Notes: a model not told the origin generated them from the sequence alone. Positions 27,178-39,478 are shown, counted from the first letter of the stretch. The stretch is DNA of 64,000 nucleotides from Endothia cerciana (GCA_026119935.1 JALRMH010000009.1:310001-374000), one strand, 5' to 3'. Numbers and translations are program-made.

Positions 27178-28199
27178 AGTGACGGCTGTTCTTATCTTTC
27201 TTGGGAGAGGCGCTGAGCTGGGCAAAGACCAAATTTCAGCTAGGTTCCAAAGTCGTGATTATTCTGCAATACCGATTCTTGTCATATCTGCCAGTGAAAG
27301 AGTTGAGGGAAGAGTAGAAGCACATCCACATCTTTTAAGTATTTGAACGACAATGCCTCTCTAGCTAGGAAAGCACCCTCATGCGTATTTCACTCCCTTG
27401 CATTGCCTCAAAGCGGCAATTCCACCTTGTCGGCCTGATTTTCGGCACTTACTTAGGCAGGCCGACGTCACATCGACCATGTGTACTTCAGCTGCTGAGG
27501 CCATCACCGCGACCGATGAGAGGGCCATCAAAGGACCTCAGCTTCACAGGGCGCTATGGCGTCGAAGTGTAGTTTGAGCTCCATAGAGTGCGCGTTTGCT
27601 TACTGAGCGATTGTTTTAGGGTGCTATGCTTTGAAGGCAGTCTGCGTCAGCCCCAAGGATCGACCGGATGCCCTGACCTAGGCCAAAACATTCAACCAGT
27701 TTAGAAACATCAAATTGGTTGATTGACGATGGCCTGTGAATATCCCTAATAGAGTCGAAACTGAGAAGCAATCAATCAACTGGCATAGGTGAGGAACAGC
27801 CTAGGTGTGCCGATCTTGAATATGTTGAAAATACTAGATCTCCTTGTGACCGGGGCCAGGCAAGGGACATGAATCCTCCAAGTCCGAGTTGCTTGACTTT
27901 TTACCAATTGGAGGAAATACACGTGAAAGATGATTACTCCGCCACGCATGGCCGTGGCGAGAACCGTAGTCATATGGAAGACTAGGCCTGGGATACAATG
28001 AGCCTCAATCTGAATTCCTAGTCACCGATCAACTTGAAAGTCCGCCAGATATTGTCCTCGTCAACATTAGAACGCCAACAATCCGGATTACTCCTGGATC
28101 TTGCCCTTGGTAGTTGTCATCACCGTAGGTTATGTCAATCGGCAGATCGTGCCACAGCACTCCAATATCCTCGGCTCCGCGCCGTTGATCCTCTCCTAT
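27178..28199. other. Intergenic region
   Basis: No gene recognised. It includes the promoter of the glycoside hydrolase on the left; the rest shows only short unsupported frames on both strands. Confidence 0.45.
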
Positions 28200-31100
28200 C
28201 TAGCTGCCGCTTAGTGATTCACAAACCTCCTTCACCCAAGGCAACCATTCATCATTCCAGAACGCCTCGTTCGCTGACTCAAGGCTGAGATTTGTTTCGA
28301 ACTCAGCTATTAACCTTTCGAGGAGACCTAGCACGAAGGCATCCTCCACGACGATCTCAGTGACCTCATCTTCAGCTGGCGCCCCTAGTTGGGCTCCTCG
28401 CTCATCGTGATCACAAGTGTGCCTTGGCTCCAGTGCTTCTAAGGTTAAAAACTAAATTACAGACCTGAGCTGTTCCCTAGTCTAGAAAGGATCAGCATTG
28501 CCAATGAAAGTGGTTATGACTTCGGCGAGCATTTCGAGATAGTCGCCCTGGTGGCGACATATAGATCCACCTTTGAGGGCAATGCTCTTCCTTGGGAACC
28601 AAATGATTGGTGTACATCCCCCTGGCAAACACCTGCAGCGACATGCATCGCGAGGATTGGATCGAGCCAGATGGTGGGTGATGTCCCGGATGAGGCTACC
28701 AGCCTGGCCAAGGAAGCACCTATCTGATGTCCACGGCATTGTACTCAGCGGCATGTAGAGGTGATAGCCAACCGTCGTATCCGATCATTGTACTGGAGTC
28801 CAGAGATCAGCATCATTTTCAATCACCATATACACTTCCGACATGCATTCGGTCCTCTTCCGCTTTCATCCGCGAAGCCCGAACCGAGATACTCGCGCCA
28901 AGAATACAAAGGCCTCTGCCCTTCCGCATCAGGATGATCCAGATCACGGAACCCGAGATCAAAGGCAAATTGATAATCCAGGTTTGACGGAAAGTGGCCG
29001 ATATAGTAGTGAATGTCTGACTGCGACAGTGCCAGGTCATAGTCGTTGGGGAAGTCGATGGCCAGCGCTTCCGGGACGCAAACTCCCTGCAGACGAAGCA
29101 TAGCTATGACGAGGTGTGCTTTGATGTCCAGCACATGAATTGAGTCGAGGTTGTGATTCTGAACTGTAGTTGAACGTAGTCTGGCTTTGGCTAGATTCTT
29201 GAGCCTCTGACGACGGTCTTTTATATGTTCAAGTAGCTCACAAGCGCAAGTCCGGCAGAGTACGCGAAACAAAGCTGGAAATCTCTGAGGTATTTTGCAG
29301 TCTACCTCGATTATTGCCCCCAGACAATCCGTGCATTGCCCTTTGGCACTGGAACGACGATTGATGTACGATGCGTATTCCAGAGCGGTCCGACCGGCAA
29401 TATTGACAGCATTAAGGGATTCTACCGCTTTCGGATTTTGAAGCAAGATCCTTAAACATGAAAGTTGACTTAGATGCCAGATGGTATTGGCGTTTGACCA
29501 AAGTTGTTGATTTCGGAGAGCGTAGATGGGAATCTGGCCAAGACTTTTTTCATGCTTTTGGAACGTCACCGGCGATGACAGCAAGGCTCAGAGGCCCACA
29601 CCCACAAGCTTTCCGCGAGAGGTTAATGTCAGCCTATGTAACTTTCCTCGGAGAGTATTCCAAAGGGAATTTTCCAAGAGCCATTATCTTAAGCAGTAGC
29701 GGATGGACGGTAGAACGCAGCGAAAAGTCTTTGAATAGTCAGAGGTTCGGCAGTGAAACGCAGAGTTGGAACAGCGGTTATGCAGTTGTAAAGATCCTCG
29801 GAGCATAGCCGCTGACTGATGAGAGATTGCTCTCTGTGAAGATAGTGGCTTAGAGCCAGGTCGAATACCGTCAAATTTCGCTCAAAGTACAGTATACATT
29901 CCAGGGAGGCGTGCTGTGAGAGGCTCAGTCTATCTCTCTACCGACGATGGAAATGGAGAGACTCACTAATATCTAGAGACGTCGCACATCATTGCCAGCG
30001 TTCTACAATCAATGAAAGTATTGACCGATGACAGGATTGTCTGCAAATTTGAGCCCCCGGCCAGAGCTTCATCGTCATATTTGCACCATAGCTATTGCGT
30101 TAATATCTCATCCTACCTGGATGAATTGGAGAGGTTCCTCAACCCACAGTATTTTGTACAAAGTGGTGTATGAGCGATCGCCCATCCATCGACATCAACA
30201 CTTTTGGGTGAGCTCTTTCGATCCCTCAATAATTTCACCACCGAGTCGACGCACAACTTCATGAATATGACCGATTGGGTCATTGAAGCCGAGTAAAACT
30301 ATTTACGACTCCAGAATGAGTGGATCATATGAACTATACCAAATTCTGGATCTCTCTCGCGGTCGATGCAGGGGTAATACGTGAAACTGTTGAAAAAACG
30401 AGTGTGGAAGCTTTATTTCTTCAGCTACAGAGCTCCTCAAGGGGGCTGATGAGGCTATTTATGTGTAACTATCGCCGGAGTCTCTGGCTCAGGGCTCGTA
30501 TTTACGAGCCTGTGGCGTTACCTGAAACGAGGCCATCGTGGCCTCATACAGACCATCAAACTGGCTCAGGGCGTAAGTTTCTGGCAGGTATGTACCTTAC
30601 GATCAACAGAAAGTCGGGCTGATACTGAAGCCGCCGGCTCCGTACGTGTAGAACGAGATCCCGATTGCGCGCCGCCGGAGACGTCTTAAGCCAAGACACT
30701 CTACCGCCCATGGGTTGGTCCACTCGTAGCTGAGGCGTGTGTGGTTAGACATTCCGGGAGGTGATGATGGATGCCACAAGTCTCATTGTAGTTGTGCCAT
30801 GATCCCACATGGGTGTTCTATCGACGCAGGAACCGAGGTCTTAGATAATTAGTCAAGATGAGGCATTTGCAGACGCCAACCGTCATTTTGGAGCTCGGTC
30901 ATGGGTGATAGGTTCCGAAACAAGCCCTTTGTCAGCATCGCCGCTGCTGTCATGGTTAATCATCGCGTCGATGACTGTTCTCAAATCACTTGGCTTCTCG
31001 AGCAGATGATGAATATGGTGTTTCTGGAAGGAAATCACTGCTTGGGACAGGGACTCCATGACATCAAATAGTCTCATTTGATCGTTTTGAGCATTCAAAA

Positions 31101-31817
31101 GAACATAAATCGTGCTGTTGACGTCTTGGCGCAGCATTGTGGCTTCGTTCTTGATAGACTTTAAGATTCGAGCTGAGTTCCGATATCAGAATCTCGACAG
31201 AACGCTCGATTGATCCACCAAGACCGTCGACACCTTGTTGAAGTTGTGGCAGTATGGTCAGCATGATAGTGGATATTTATTTTTCGACAGCTGACATTAC
31301 ATCTCTAATATCTCGGGGCAAACGGTTAGATGTGCCAAAGTGCCACAGTGCTCATAAAAATACATACATACCTGCAACCCTCAGCGCCCGTCTACAATGT
31401 CTCATTGACCTGGGACAGCCCTGCTTGCAATCTGTTGATACTGTCGTGATGGAAAGCATATGTAAGTTTTTTCGGCTGCCGTTGGACCCTATGCCCTATG
31501 TCCTGCTTTATAGATGACGGGGACTGGCTTGTCAGCTTGGTGACAAGGTCTTCCAGGGCCTGTATTCGAGGCCTGCATGCCTCGACAAAAGTCTTGATTG
31601 TGGAGGCAGATTGTCCATGTTCTTGCTAGATTTGGACGATTGCAGCTGTGCTCAACCTGAGGGGACCCTTCATCTGCTGTGCTTGTTGTTTGTGGATCTC
31701 GAGCTTCTTTCCCTGCTCCCCGATAGCATCAAGGTATTAGCTTATCGCATTACAGACTTGGAATCCGAATCCGATCACGCCTGCTAAAGAAGTAAAGATT
31801 GATAGTGGATCCGCCAT
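28200..31817 (-). pseudogene. Degraded STAND-type N-terminal domain/ankyrin protein gene
   Basis: The frame begins MADPLSIFTSLAGVIGFGF, the typical start of fungal N-terminal domains of STAND and ankyrin proteins. It then meets in-frame stops at 31737-31739 (TAA), 31626-31628 (TAG) and 31392-31394 (TAG), with recognisable protein continuing after each. A one-base frameshift follows near 31385. Further N-terminal coil sequence lies at 31264-30883 in two frames. Ankyrin-like text (AGRTALEYASYINRR) sits in the open 253-codon stretch 29584-28823. A Cys-rich segment (RDACRCRCLPGGC) lies at 28482-28754, and an acidic C-terminal tail ends in a stop at 28200. The stops fit CAA/CAG to TAA/TAG change, the usual product of RIP. 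The gene cannot make a full protein; the 253-codon piece might still be expressed. Confidence 0.75.
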
Positions 31818-32567
31818 GGCCTCAAACAAGAGACAGTATGATGCATTTCAGAATTGGTAACTAGTGATGACGAGGTGATAGATCATGTTTAAATCACGCA
31901 GCTGGGAGAGGGCATAGGCGTGTAACGCCTGTCAAGTTTACCGATGGGACTGGACTTGAATCACCTCTCGGTCACTACATACGCCACTCGATGCCCGAAA
32001 AAGTGCACTTTCAAAAGACCGCACATGCATGTAAACCCAATATAGCCAAAGGATGGTGGGCGAGGTGGCTATGCTCAGCTCATTTGTAATCATAGGCCCT
32101 TCCCGATCACTGCCACTGGTAAATTTCTCGAGTACAAGTCGAGGTATATTATTAGTAGACAATTGGCTTCCAGACAATTGGTAATTGAACTCTCCGTGAT
32201 GATTCTGAGATAACCGGAGAGGGCAATCGATTCCCAAGTGGGAGGCCCTGAAGGCCAAGTTGCATGTGAAATATTCTGAGCCCGAACCCCTGCTGACGCA
32301 ACAGACCAATATGCTTGGAGTGTGCCCTCAGAAGGATGCAGGCAGAAATTGACCTGGCACTGCATTCGCCTCACTTTACTTCGATTGAGAGGCTGACCCC
32401 GACATCTTGCTTCAAGCCATTGGAGATTCCCAGATCAGATACATGAGCTCTGATCAAAGTATTGACCTCAAATACGGAATGACTGCGCCGCCTTTTCGCT
32501 GGCACAAACAGTCTTGTGTCAATCCATCAGTGGTCCTAGAAAATAGAAGCACGCCTCGTTGCACTAC
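31818..32567. other. Intergenic region
   Basis: It lies between the divergent STAND/ankyrin pseudogene and HET gene. The short frames seen here (for example 31938-32374 on the minus strand) show no recognisable family. Probably the two promoters. Confidence 0.45.
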
Positions 32568-34495
32568 ATGTCACGCCTCACCAGACTTGGAAGAATCTAC
32601 ACCATCTCAGACCAGGAGAGTCGATTAAGGAGTGAAATCGGCTCACAACCCGAAGAAAGGACCACAGATCTAAATCTTTGGTGGCCTCTGAGCGTCCGGT
32701 TCGTCAGACCAGAGGAGTCATCATCAGGCGTCAACCCGCAGCTGAACGATACGCAGCCGTCGATAGACAGAAATGCCACGACCGGCCGTTCAGACAGGGG
32801 CAAAGCAGATGAACTTCAGTCAAGTGATTCTCTCATCTACGGCAAGGCTCTTGCGCCGAACCAGTTTCGCCTGGCTTGCCTGTCGCCTGCCAGTGATCCC
32901 TCCCACCCAGTCCACCTTGACCTGGAGACCTACGAGGACGACAACTACCCAGAGTATGAGACGGCTTCGTATACCTGGGGGGGTGAAGATGGAGATCCAA
33001 CTCCGTGCCGTCCTGTGTTCTTTGGCCCATATTGGGACGTTTCGCTGCAGACCAAGAACTGCTGGGAATTGCTCAGGTTTGCGAGACCAAGGAGAGGGAT
33101 ACGGCCCATCTGGATCGACGCCCTGTGCATCAACCAAGCAGATATCCCGGAACGAAATGACCAGGTACTGAAAATGGCCAGTATATATGAGAAATGTACC
33201 AGGGTAGTGGTGTACCTGGGACCCGACATTGCGAACCGTCAAGCTGAGGGGGCTCGGTTTCCCACTCGACACGGGCTATATGAAATCCCCTGGTCGGCAG
33301 ACGCACCGGGCGCTTCTAATATTCAGGCTCCGAGCAGGATGAGCATGCAACAACTCTGGTCTTTGAGGTATTTCGCGAGGATTTGGATCATCCAAGAGCT
33401 TGTGCTGTCTCCACAGGCGGTGACCCGAATAGGAGACGCAGACTTCGTGGCCGACGCACGCACTCCGGAACGGATCAGTATGACGCGAGCACTACAGCTG
33501 CCATCCAAGACATGGGATTGGAAAGCAACGGCAACTCCATGGCTCCACCACATTGCGCAACAGTCATTAAGGGTCAGAGACGCCCTCGAAGCGCTATCGA
33601 TGGTGCGAAATCCGAGAGCGACCGACCCTAGCGACAGATTGTTCGGTATCCTGGGTCTGGTTCGAGACGAGCTACCTGAAGACCGGCTTCAGATTGACTA
33701 CTCCCTGTCGGACAAACAACTTTGGGTCGGCTTCTTTGCATATACTCTGCTGGCTAAGGCCACCTTCTGGTTCCTGGACTACGCCCGTGGTCACAGTGCA
33801 CCCGTCGGCCAACCCTCATGGGTTCCACGTTGGGAATCATTGGAAGCGTGGTCCAGCTTCGTACGACCGGACAATATCCGTCTTGAGAGGAGCTTTCTGA
33901 CAGAGAGCAACGATTTAACGTTGGGATATGTCAGCGAATTCCCGCTGTTTACTCTCAGCTCAAGAATCGATATTTCGTACGCAGCGTGGGACAGTCTGAC
34001 TGTGGTATGTGCTGTAACGGGAGCGCTCAATAAACTCCGTCTTCAGCGTGTTTCCACGTTTCAAAGAGTACCGTTTCTGCACTCTCGGCTCGAGGGCACC
34101 AGCTTCTTCCAGAGCTCGGAGGTGGCAGCCTCGCAGTCTACCTCGCCTCCCAGACACGCCTCGACGAAGTCATCGAGCCCGGGCGGGACCATTTCTTTCT
34201 ACTTGATGCTGGTGACCGCCAGGCCGTCTTTCTGGTGCTAAGAACGGATAGTGAACATCCATTATCCATTAGCAGCCCGCCTAGGTTGCGCGCTCGCCTG
34301 GTCGCAACATGTCAGTTTATGGGCATCGACTGCAGGACAAGTGAGGTATATGGACGCTTGCAGCAATTTGTTTCCTTCAATGGCGCATATGGGGAGGGAC
34401 CCCCTCCCCGCAGATACCTCCCGTGGACTCCGGGGATTGACAGACCGGTTCCTCTTGACGCCTCACACCTCTGGCCACAGGCGCGGAACATCTAG
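32568..34495 (+). CDS. HET-domain (heterokaryon incompatibility) protein, 3' end possibly eroded
   Basis: ATG 32568 starts the coherent frame. Exons 32568-34004 and 34103-34495 join across GTATGT...CACCAG to 609 residues. The HET domain is clear: YETASYTWGG, IWIDALCINQADIPERND and RIWIIQELVLS, followed by DPSDRLFGILGL. Such proteins trigger cell death on non-self fusion in fungi. The frame stops at TAG 34493-34495, yet similar-looking protein continues: about 34496-34590 in the same frame and 34575-35258 in another frame (SEE next entry). Either a further intron was missed or the 3' part is decaying. It sits next to the STAND/ankyrin pseudogene, a common grouping of allorecognition genes. Confidence 0.8.
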
Positions 34496-35258
34496 GTATT
34501 TCGAGAGATACGGGATCTGCTCGACAGCCCCATGGATGATCCCCATTTTTATTGGTTGCTAGCCGACCGAGACTGCTCACTTCTATCCGCAACGACTTAA
34601 CGAATACCTATCGACGCGCGGTATTCAGGGTCCCAGATACTGGCACTTGTTACCACTCGTCTGGTCCCTCGCCACGTGGAAGGATCAACTGACGCGTATG
34701 GTTGTACGGTGTTTAAATCAAGAGCTTCAGGAGACATACAACGACGGGAGCATCATCAGCGACGGCGGCACACCAGCTGTGCGATTTACCATCTCGCCCG
34801 ACTTCTGGTACGACCATGCGCCCAGCCTGCTGGATGGTATAAGATCGTATCTCTCAACCTCCAATAGGCATAGGGGAATATGGCGCTGGAGGCCCGCCGA
34901 TTCTGGGGGAAATGACAATCCTCCCAGGTGGAAGAATTTTGAAGAAGCCCTTCCAGGCCCAAAGAACTCAACGAAATGGCGCGGACGGATAGCTATGCCG
35001 ATGGTCTTTGAGATGAGGATCAGTTTCCTTGATGAGCTGAGGTCGATGGGATATCTGCTTCCAGACAAGATGTTGGAATTGATAGACCACTTCAAGTGGC
35101 TGGACCAAGCCATAGACATCGAAAACTACACCCTAGTGGAGGAACTACTAAGATCGCAGAAGGATATTCCCGAGGGTATTCTACAGCTCGTCCATATAAG
35201 AAACGATTATGGTGCCTTGACACTGGACGGCAAGGAGTACCTGGTTGATCTCTACTGA
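34496..35258 (+). pseudogene. 3' continuation of the HET gene in a shifted frame
   Basis: After the TAG, codons still read sensibly to about 34575 and then continue one frame over (HFYPQRLNEYLSTRG, YWHLLPLVWSLATWKDQ) up to a stop at 35258. This last part encodes about 200 residues of HET-family-like C-terminal sequence. A good acceptor-like TTGCTAG lies near 34561, so an intron beginning before the TAG is an alternative to frameshift. I could not find a convincing donor. Confidence 0.5.
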
Positions 35259-35471
35259 TGGTTTCTTATATATTACCTGGATAGCTATATTTGTGCCGAG
35301 TGCATCTGCAACATTGCTAAGGCCACAGAGGGCGAACATATTCCACGACGCAAACGGATGGCCCAGATGAATTGCAGAGAGGAAGGGGGGGGTATCATTT
35401 TTTACACCGTGATTCTTAAATGTCATCCAAATCGGGCACGCGGCCTCAGGTGCGCCCTCAGGCTCCCCGCG

Positions 35472-35988
35472 CTAGCTCGTGCTCTCCCCCTGGGACGCCT
35501 TCGCCCCGTCCTCCTCGGGCGTCATCGTCCTCAGCTGCAGCGCGTGTATGCCGCCCTCCCGCGCGAGGTCCTCCCTCAGCAGCTCGTTCACCATGCGGTG
35601 CCTCCTGATCTGCGGCTTCCCCCGGAACTCGCCCGACGTTATGACGAGGCGGAAGTGCGTCTCTGCGGATGTGCTGCCGGCCATGGCCCTGTGGTGTTTG
35701 TGGAGGTGGGAGTCGTTGTAGATCTCGAGGCGTGACGGCGAGAACTTGCTCGTGAGCTGGGTGGGGTGTGTATGGTCAGCCTGTGTCCTGGGCGCAAGGT
35801 ACCCTGGTGGGCACTGGATGTTTTCATGGTGCTGTTCCCACCTTCTCCCGGATCACCTGCTCGACGGGGCCCCCAGATCCCTGGGTCGGGCCACCGGCCT
35901 CCGCCATCGTCGCAAACGTCCGCCTGCTCAACACTGGTGTCGTCCTCGTAGCAAAGCGCAGCGTCGGTAGGGACTGGCGCATCGACAT
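35472..35988 (-). CDS. BolA-like protein, probably mitochondrial
   Basis: Exons 35988-35842 and 35756-35472 join in phase 0 to 143 residues. The N-terminus is Arg/Ser/Thr-rich without acids (MSMRQSLPTLRFATRTT), as in mitochondrial presequences. The BolA fold is evident: VEQVIREKLTSKF, EIYNDSHLHKHH, THFRLVITSGEF, RHRMVNELLRE and GIHALQLRTMTPEE. The conserved RHR histidine can act as Fe-S ligand in BolA-monothiol glutaredoxin pairs. Family members help iron-sulfur cluster transfer. It is adjacent but unrelated to the HET remnant. Confident call; compartment inferred from the leader. Confidence 0.9.
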
Positions 35989-36810
35989 CGGGAGTATGCT
36001 CTCTTGCGGTATAGGTAGACGACGAGGTTTGCGCGCGGGAACTTGAGGGACGGACAGGTGTTCCTCCGAGGAGACGGGGGCAAGCTGGACAGGAATGCTT
36101 CGTTTATCCGTGGAAAGTCGAGAGCTGCTTGAACGTGTGACCGGGTTGAGCCTCAATGCATGTTCCAGGCTCGTCCCGGGCCCGCGGTCGCGGTACCTGT
36201 CATGACTAAGCAGTACGGATCTTGCCGAGTAATGAGCTAGCCTATTTAGGCTATATATCTCTCATGACCGTGATGTGGGAATTGAAAGATCAGAATTGAG
36301 TAATAGCAGGATGACCAGAGTCGCCAAGGACAACCTAGATGTATTGAAGGTCATAATTGAGAATTCTGAATCTTTGAGAGATTTTGAATTCTTGTCGTAA
36401 TCCCCTCGTCGTTCTCTTATTTTGGCGGGGTTGACTGATGGGTATTTGCGCTTGAGATATTATCGATGATTTACTCTGATGAGGGGGTGGATATTTCTGT
36501 TAGCGGTTAGCGCAAGAGATGAGAGATAGATCAAATGCCGTCCCGCCCCCCCTTTTCCCCCATTGCCAACCCCCCCCCCCCCCAAGCTTCATCCTCATCC
36601 AAGCAACCCCCAGGAATTCCAAGCGGTGACAGGGGGGGGAGTCTTTAGGGTCCAGACACGTTTCCCGACGACAGCCTCGCCAGCAATTAAGTCACATCCC
36701 TTTTCTTCGTCAGGCCTTGCCATTGCTGTCTAGCAGAACGACGACCCTCTTGCCTCTGTGCCAGCCGAGAATCATTCTGAGTCTGTCGGCCCCAACATCC
36801 TCCAGAAACA
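35989..36810. other. Divergent intergenic region BolA/coactosin
   Basis: No gene seen. It contains a poly-C tract (36570-36583), C- and G-rich homopolymers and a pyrimidine-rich stretch ahead of the coactosin ATG with the leader CAGAAACA just before it. Probably the two promoters and 5' leaders. Confidence 0.5.
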
Positions 36811-37314
36811 ATGTCCAACATTGGATCCCCCGAAGTCCGAGCCATCGAGGAGGCCTATGAGGCTGTCCGCAACGACAAGGACGAGACGACGTGGCTGCTC
36901 GTGACCGCCGCCAAGGGTAACAAGCTCAGCCTGACCAAGACCGGCACGGACAAGTGCTTCGTCGACGACAAGGACGACACGGAGGAGGAGGAGGGCGCCC
37001 CCAAGAACGCCATCGTGGCCGCCAAGGCGAGCCTGGACGACGCCGAGATACAGTACGCCTACGTGCGCGTCGAGTACGCCAACGACTCGGAGAGCACGCG
37101 CACAAAGTTCCTGCTGGTGACGTGGATGGGGCCCTCGGCCGGCATGATGCGCCGGGCGCGCGTCACCACCGAGGCGGGCGAGATCCAGTCCAAGATCCTG
37201 CGGCACTACAGCAAGGAGATCCGGACCGACGACAAGAGGGAGCTGAAGCACGCCGACATCGTCACCGTCCTGAGGAAATCCGGCGGGGCGGACTACAACG
37301 GCGGCAGGGGCTAG
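36811..37314 (+). CDS. Coactosin-like ADF-H domain protein
   Basis: Intronless frame of 167 residues that binds actin filaments by family. The whole protein is one ADF-homology domain: EVRAIEEAYEAVRND, TTWLLVTAAKGNKL, YAYVRVEYANDSES, KFLLVTWMGPSAGMMRRA and KILRHYSKEI, ending in a Gly-rich tail. An acidic DDTEEEE loop replaces part of the usual linker. Length is normal for the fungal family. Codons are strongly GC-biased, as expected of a well-expressed housekeeping gene. It acts in the cytoplasm at the actin cortex. Confidence 0.9.
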   Translation: MSNIGSPEVRAIEEAYEAVRNDKDETTWLLVTAAKGNKLSLTKTGTDKCFVDDKDDTEEEEGAPKNAIVAAKASLDDAEIQYAYVRVEYANDSESTRTKFLLVTWMGPSAGMMRRARVTTEAGEIQSKILRHYSKEIRTDDKRELKHADIVTVLRKSGGADYNGGRG

Positions 37315-38263
37315 GCTGGAACGGAAGAACAAAGGAAAAGAAAAGGGGGCCGGGGGTTGGGGGGTGGGGGGTGTAGGCGCATCATAATCTGGCTAGACCG
37401 GTGGGCGCAAGTGTGGCATTGATTATGGAGTATGGCAATTATGGAGGCAGCGTGAAGATCTTTTAGGGAGGTATAGAGTCGAGTCAACATCGTCTGGCGT
37501 TGTAGTGTGTCGGGTTAGAACTATCTGCTGCGTCTGCCGCACAATGTACAAACGACATTTTCTTGGAGGCGCCAGGAAGACGTTCTGGGCCATGCCAGTG
37601 TGAGGAGCGCGCAACATCTGCAAAACAGCGGTAACTCGTGCTTCTCGTGTTTCATTCTCCCGAGATGGCGGCCGTGGTTTCTGCGGGTTTCCGGCTTGTC
37701 ACATTTGAGGCACAAGGCTACCACTGGGCTGCTCCATGATTTGACGAATCCCTACGGCTGCTCGAGTTGGTGCTCGAACACCGCCGCTACCGTGCTTCGT
37801 TGCTACTGTGTCAAATTTCACCTGAAAGTTGTGTCTCTTGATCGCAAGTCCAGGCGAGGCTGGACCCCGACGCTGCCCGTCGCACGCCGCTGTGAGGGCC
37901 AGTAAGACTATCTGTCAGACGCAGTTTTTCTGGCCAGGATTGAATGGATATGGGCATTTATGTTCTTATTAAAGGAACGCACCCAGAGCTTTGGGCACAA
38001 GATGACGCCGTCCATGGATTCCATGCGCTGCTGTACGCTACGCCACAGGTGGCCAGCACCCACCAGGATCATCACCAGCCACGAGCGGGAGGGATGACGA
38101 GAGGTAAATCGTCATGCCAATTAGATTCGCTATATTGGAAGATGCACTGTGACAGCAATGCGCATTTAATCATAGGACCCACCCTCACTTCCTTTCTTCC
38201 TTCCTTCCCTTCGCATTTAATGTTTTTTTTTGTTTTGTTTTGTTTTGTTCTTTGTTGTTGCAT
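37315..38263. other. Intergenic region
   Basis: It lies between the coactosin and dioxygenase stops (convergent). It holds G-rich sequence just after coactosin and a TTTTG/TTTGT repeat (38222-38255). No gene recognised. Confidence 0.5.
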
Positions 38264-38533
38264 CTACTTTCCTCCCACGATGTTGGCGTTCGTCTGGAAC
38301 ATCTCGGCGTCCGGCTTGTACTTCTTCGAAACCAGGCGCACGTTGTACTCGCAGTCGAGGGTGCACTTTGGGTTGTCCTTGACGGGCACGAAGTCCAGCA
38401 GCAAGTCGTCCTTGACCGCACACGCGACGTCCGTCTCGAGCCAGGGGTCGTCTCTTGGGTACAGCTGGGCTGTCACGCCGACGTAATCAGGGTGTGTCAC
38501 CTGTGAGAAGGGGAAATAATGTCAGCGACAAGT

Positions 38534-38596
<63 letters not shown>

Positions 38597-39478
38597 TAGC
38601 GGATTCGCAAGATAAACAAAAATATCAAAGACTCACCATGATGTGGATGTGGGCAGGGCGGTTGGGGTGGCGGCCCATGATCTTCAGCAGGTCGGCCGAG
38701 GGGCCCGAGGTGTCGATGGCGTACTCGGTGGGCTTAAGGCAGTAGAAGGAGAAGCGGCCCTCGGCGTCGGTCCGGAACTTGCCGCGCAGGTTGTGCCTCG
38801 TCTGGTTCTCCGGGTCGAAGACGTCGTACTTGCCGTTGGTGCTGGCCTGCCACATGTCGAAGACGGCGTCGGGGATGCCCTTGCCCGTGTCGACGTCCCG
38901 GACGACACCGTGGAAGTAGGTCGCCTGGCCATCCGCGGGCATGTTCAGGATGCAGCTGTCGTCCTTTTCGCGGAAGGGCGTCTCGGGCGACCAGAAGGGC
39001 CCCAGGATGGTAGAGGACGTGGGCTCGAGGCCCTTGTCCGTCACGATCTTGTGGTTGATCTCATCGACGAGCCTATTGTTTACAAGAACCAGGAGTCAGT
39101 TTGTGTTGTCCCGCCATTATCGGATCTTCTTGTGTGTGTTACCGTTGGCAGGGGAAGGTCAGGTAAGCAGACTCACGATTCGATACCCAGGATGTCGCAT
39201 ACCCGCCATGCCTCGTTCCGGTTCTTCCTGTAGGCGCCGCCGATGGCGTTGACGTAGTTCACGCCGGTGATCCACTCGTCCTGCGTGAGCTCGACCTCCC
39301 TGCAGAAGTCGTGCATGTGGCGGATCAGGGAGGCCAGGATCTGCCTGTGCCTGGGCTTGGTCTCCGGGCTCATGAGGTCGATGACATGTTGTGTGAAATT
39401 GGGGTCGAACTTGCTCTTCTGCTCGCTGGCACCGTTTGTGGCGCCGTTGGTGTGGCCGTTCGTCCCGTTCGTCGCCAT
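38264..39478 (-). CDS. Intradiol ring-cleavage dioxygenase (hydroxyquinol/catechol 1,2-dioxygenase type)
   Basis: Exons 39478-39177, 39072-38637 and 38500-38264 join to 324 residues with clean GTGAGT donors. The enzyme opens aromatic diols between the two hydroxyls using Fe(III). Visible are the N-terminal helical domain typical of 1,2-dioxygenases (RHRQILASLIRHMHDFCREV), the LGPFW motif, GIPDAVFDMWQASTNGKYD, NLRGKFRTDAEGRFSFY and the RPAHIHIM histidines. The likely iron ligands (Tyr of GKYD, a second Tyr after YCLKPTEY, and the two His of AHIH) are all present. Hydroxyquinol dioxygenase fits length and N-terminal domain best, which would place it in the 3-oxoadipate route. The leader is Thr/Asn/Gly-rich. 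Intron 2 carries a (CAG)20 tract. Confidence 0.9.
38536..38595. repeat. (CAG)20 trinucleotide repeat in an intron
   Basis: Twenty perfect CAG units on the plus strand, which are CTG in the transcript of the dioxygenase gene, wholly inside intron 2 (38501-38636). Likely variable between strains. Confidence 0.95.

Noticed and set aside
33961..34241. Frameshift in the middle of the HET gene
   Set aside because: A 98-base intron 34005-34102 (GTATGT...CACCAG) restores the frame exactly, so no mutation is needed there.
36772..37376. Long frames overlapping coactosin on both strands
   Set aside because: Shadows of the GC-rich coactosin gene with biased composition.
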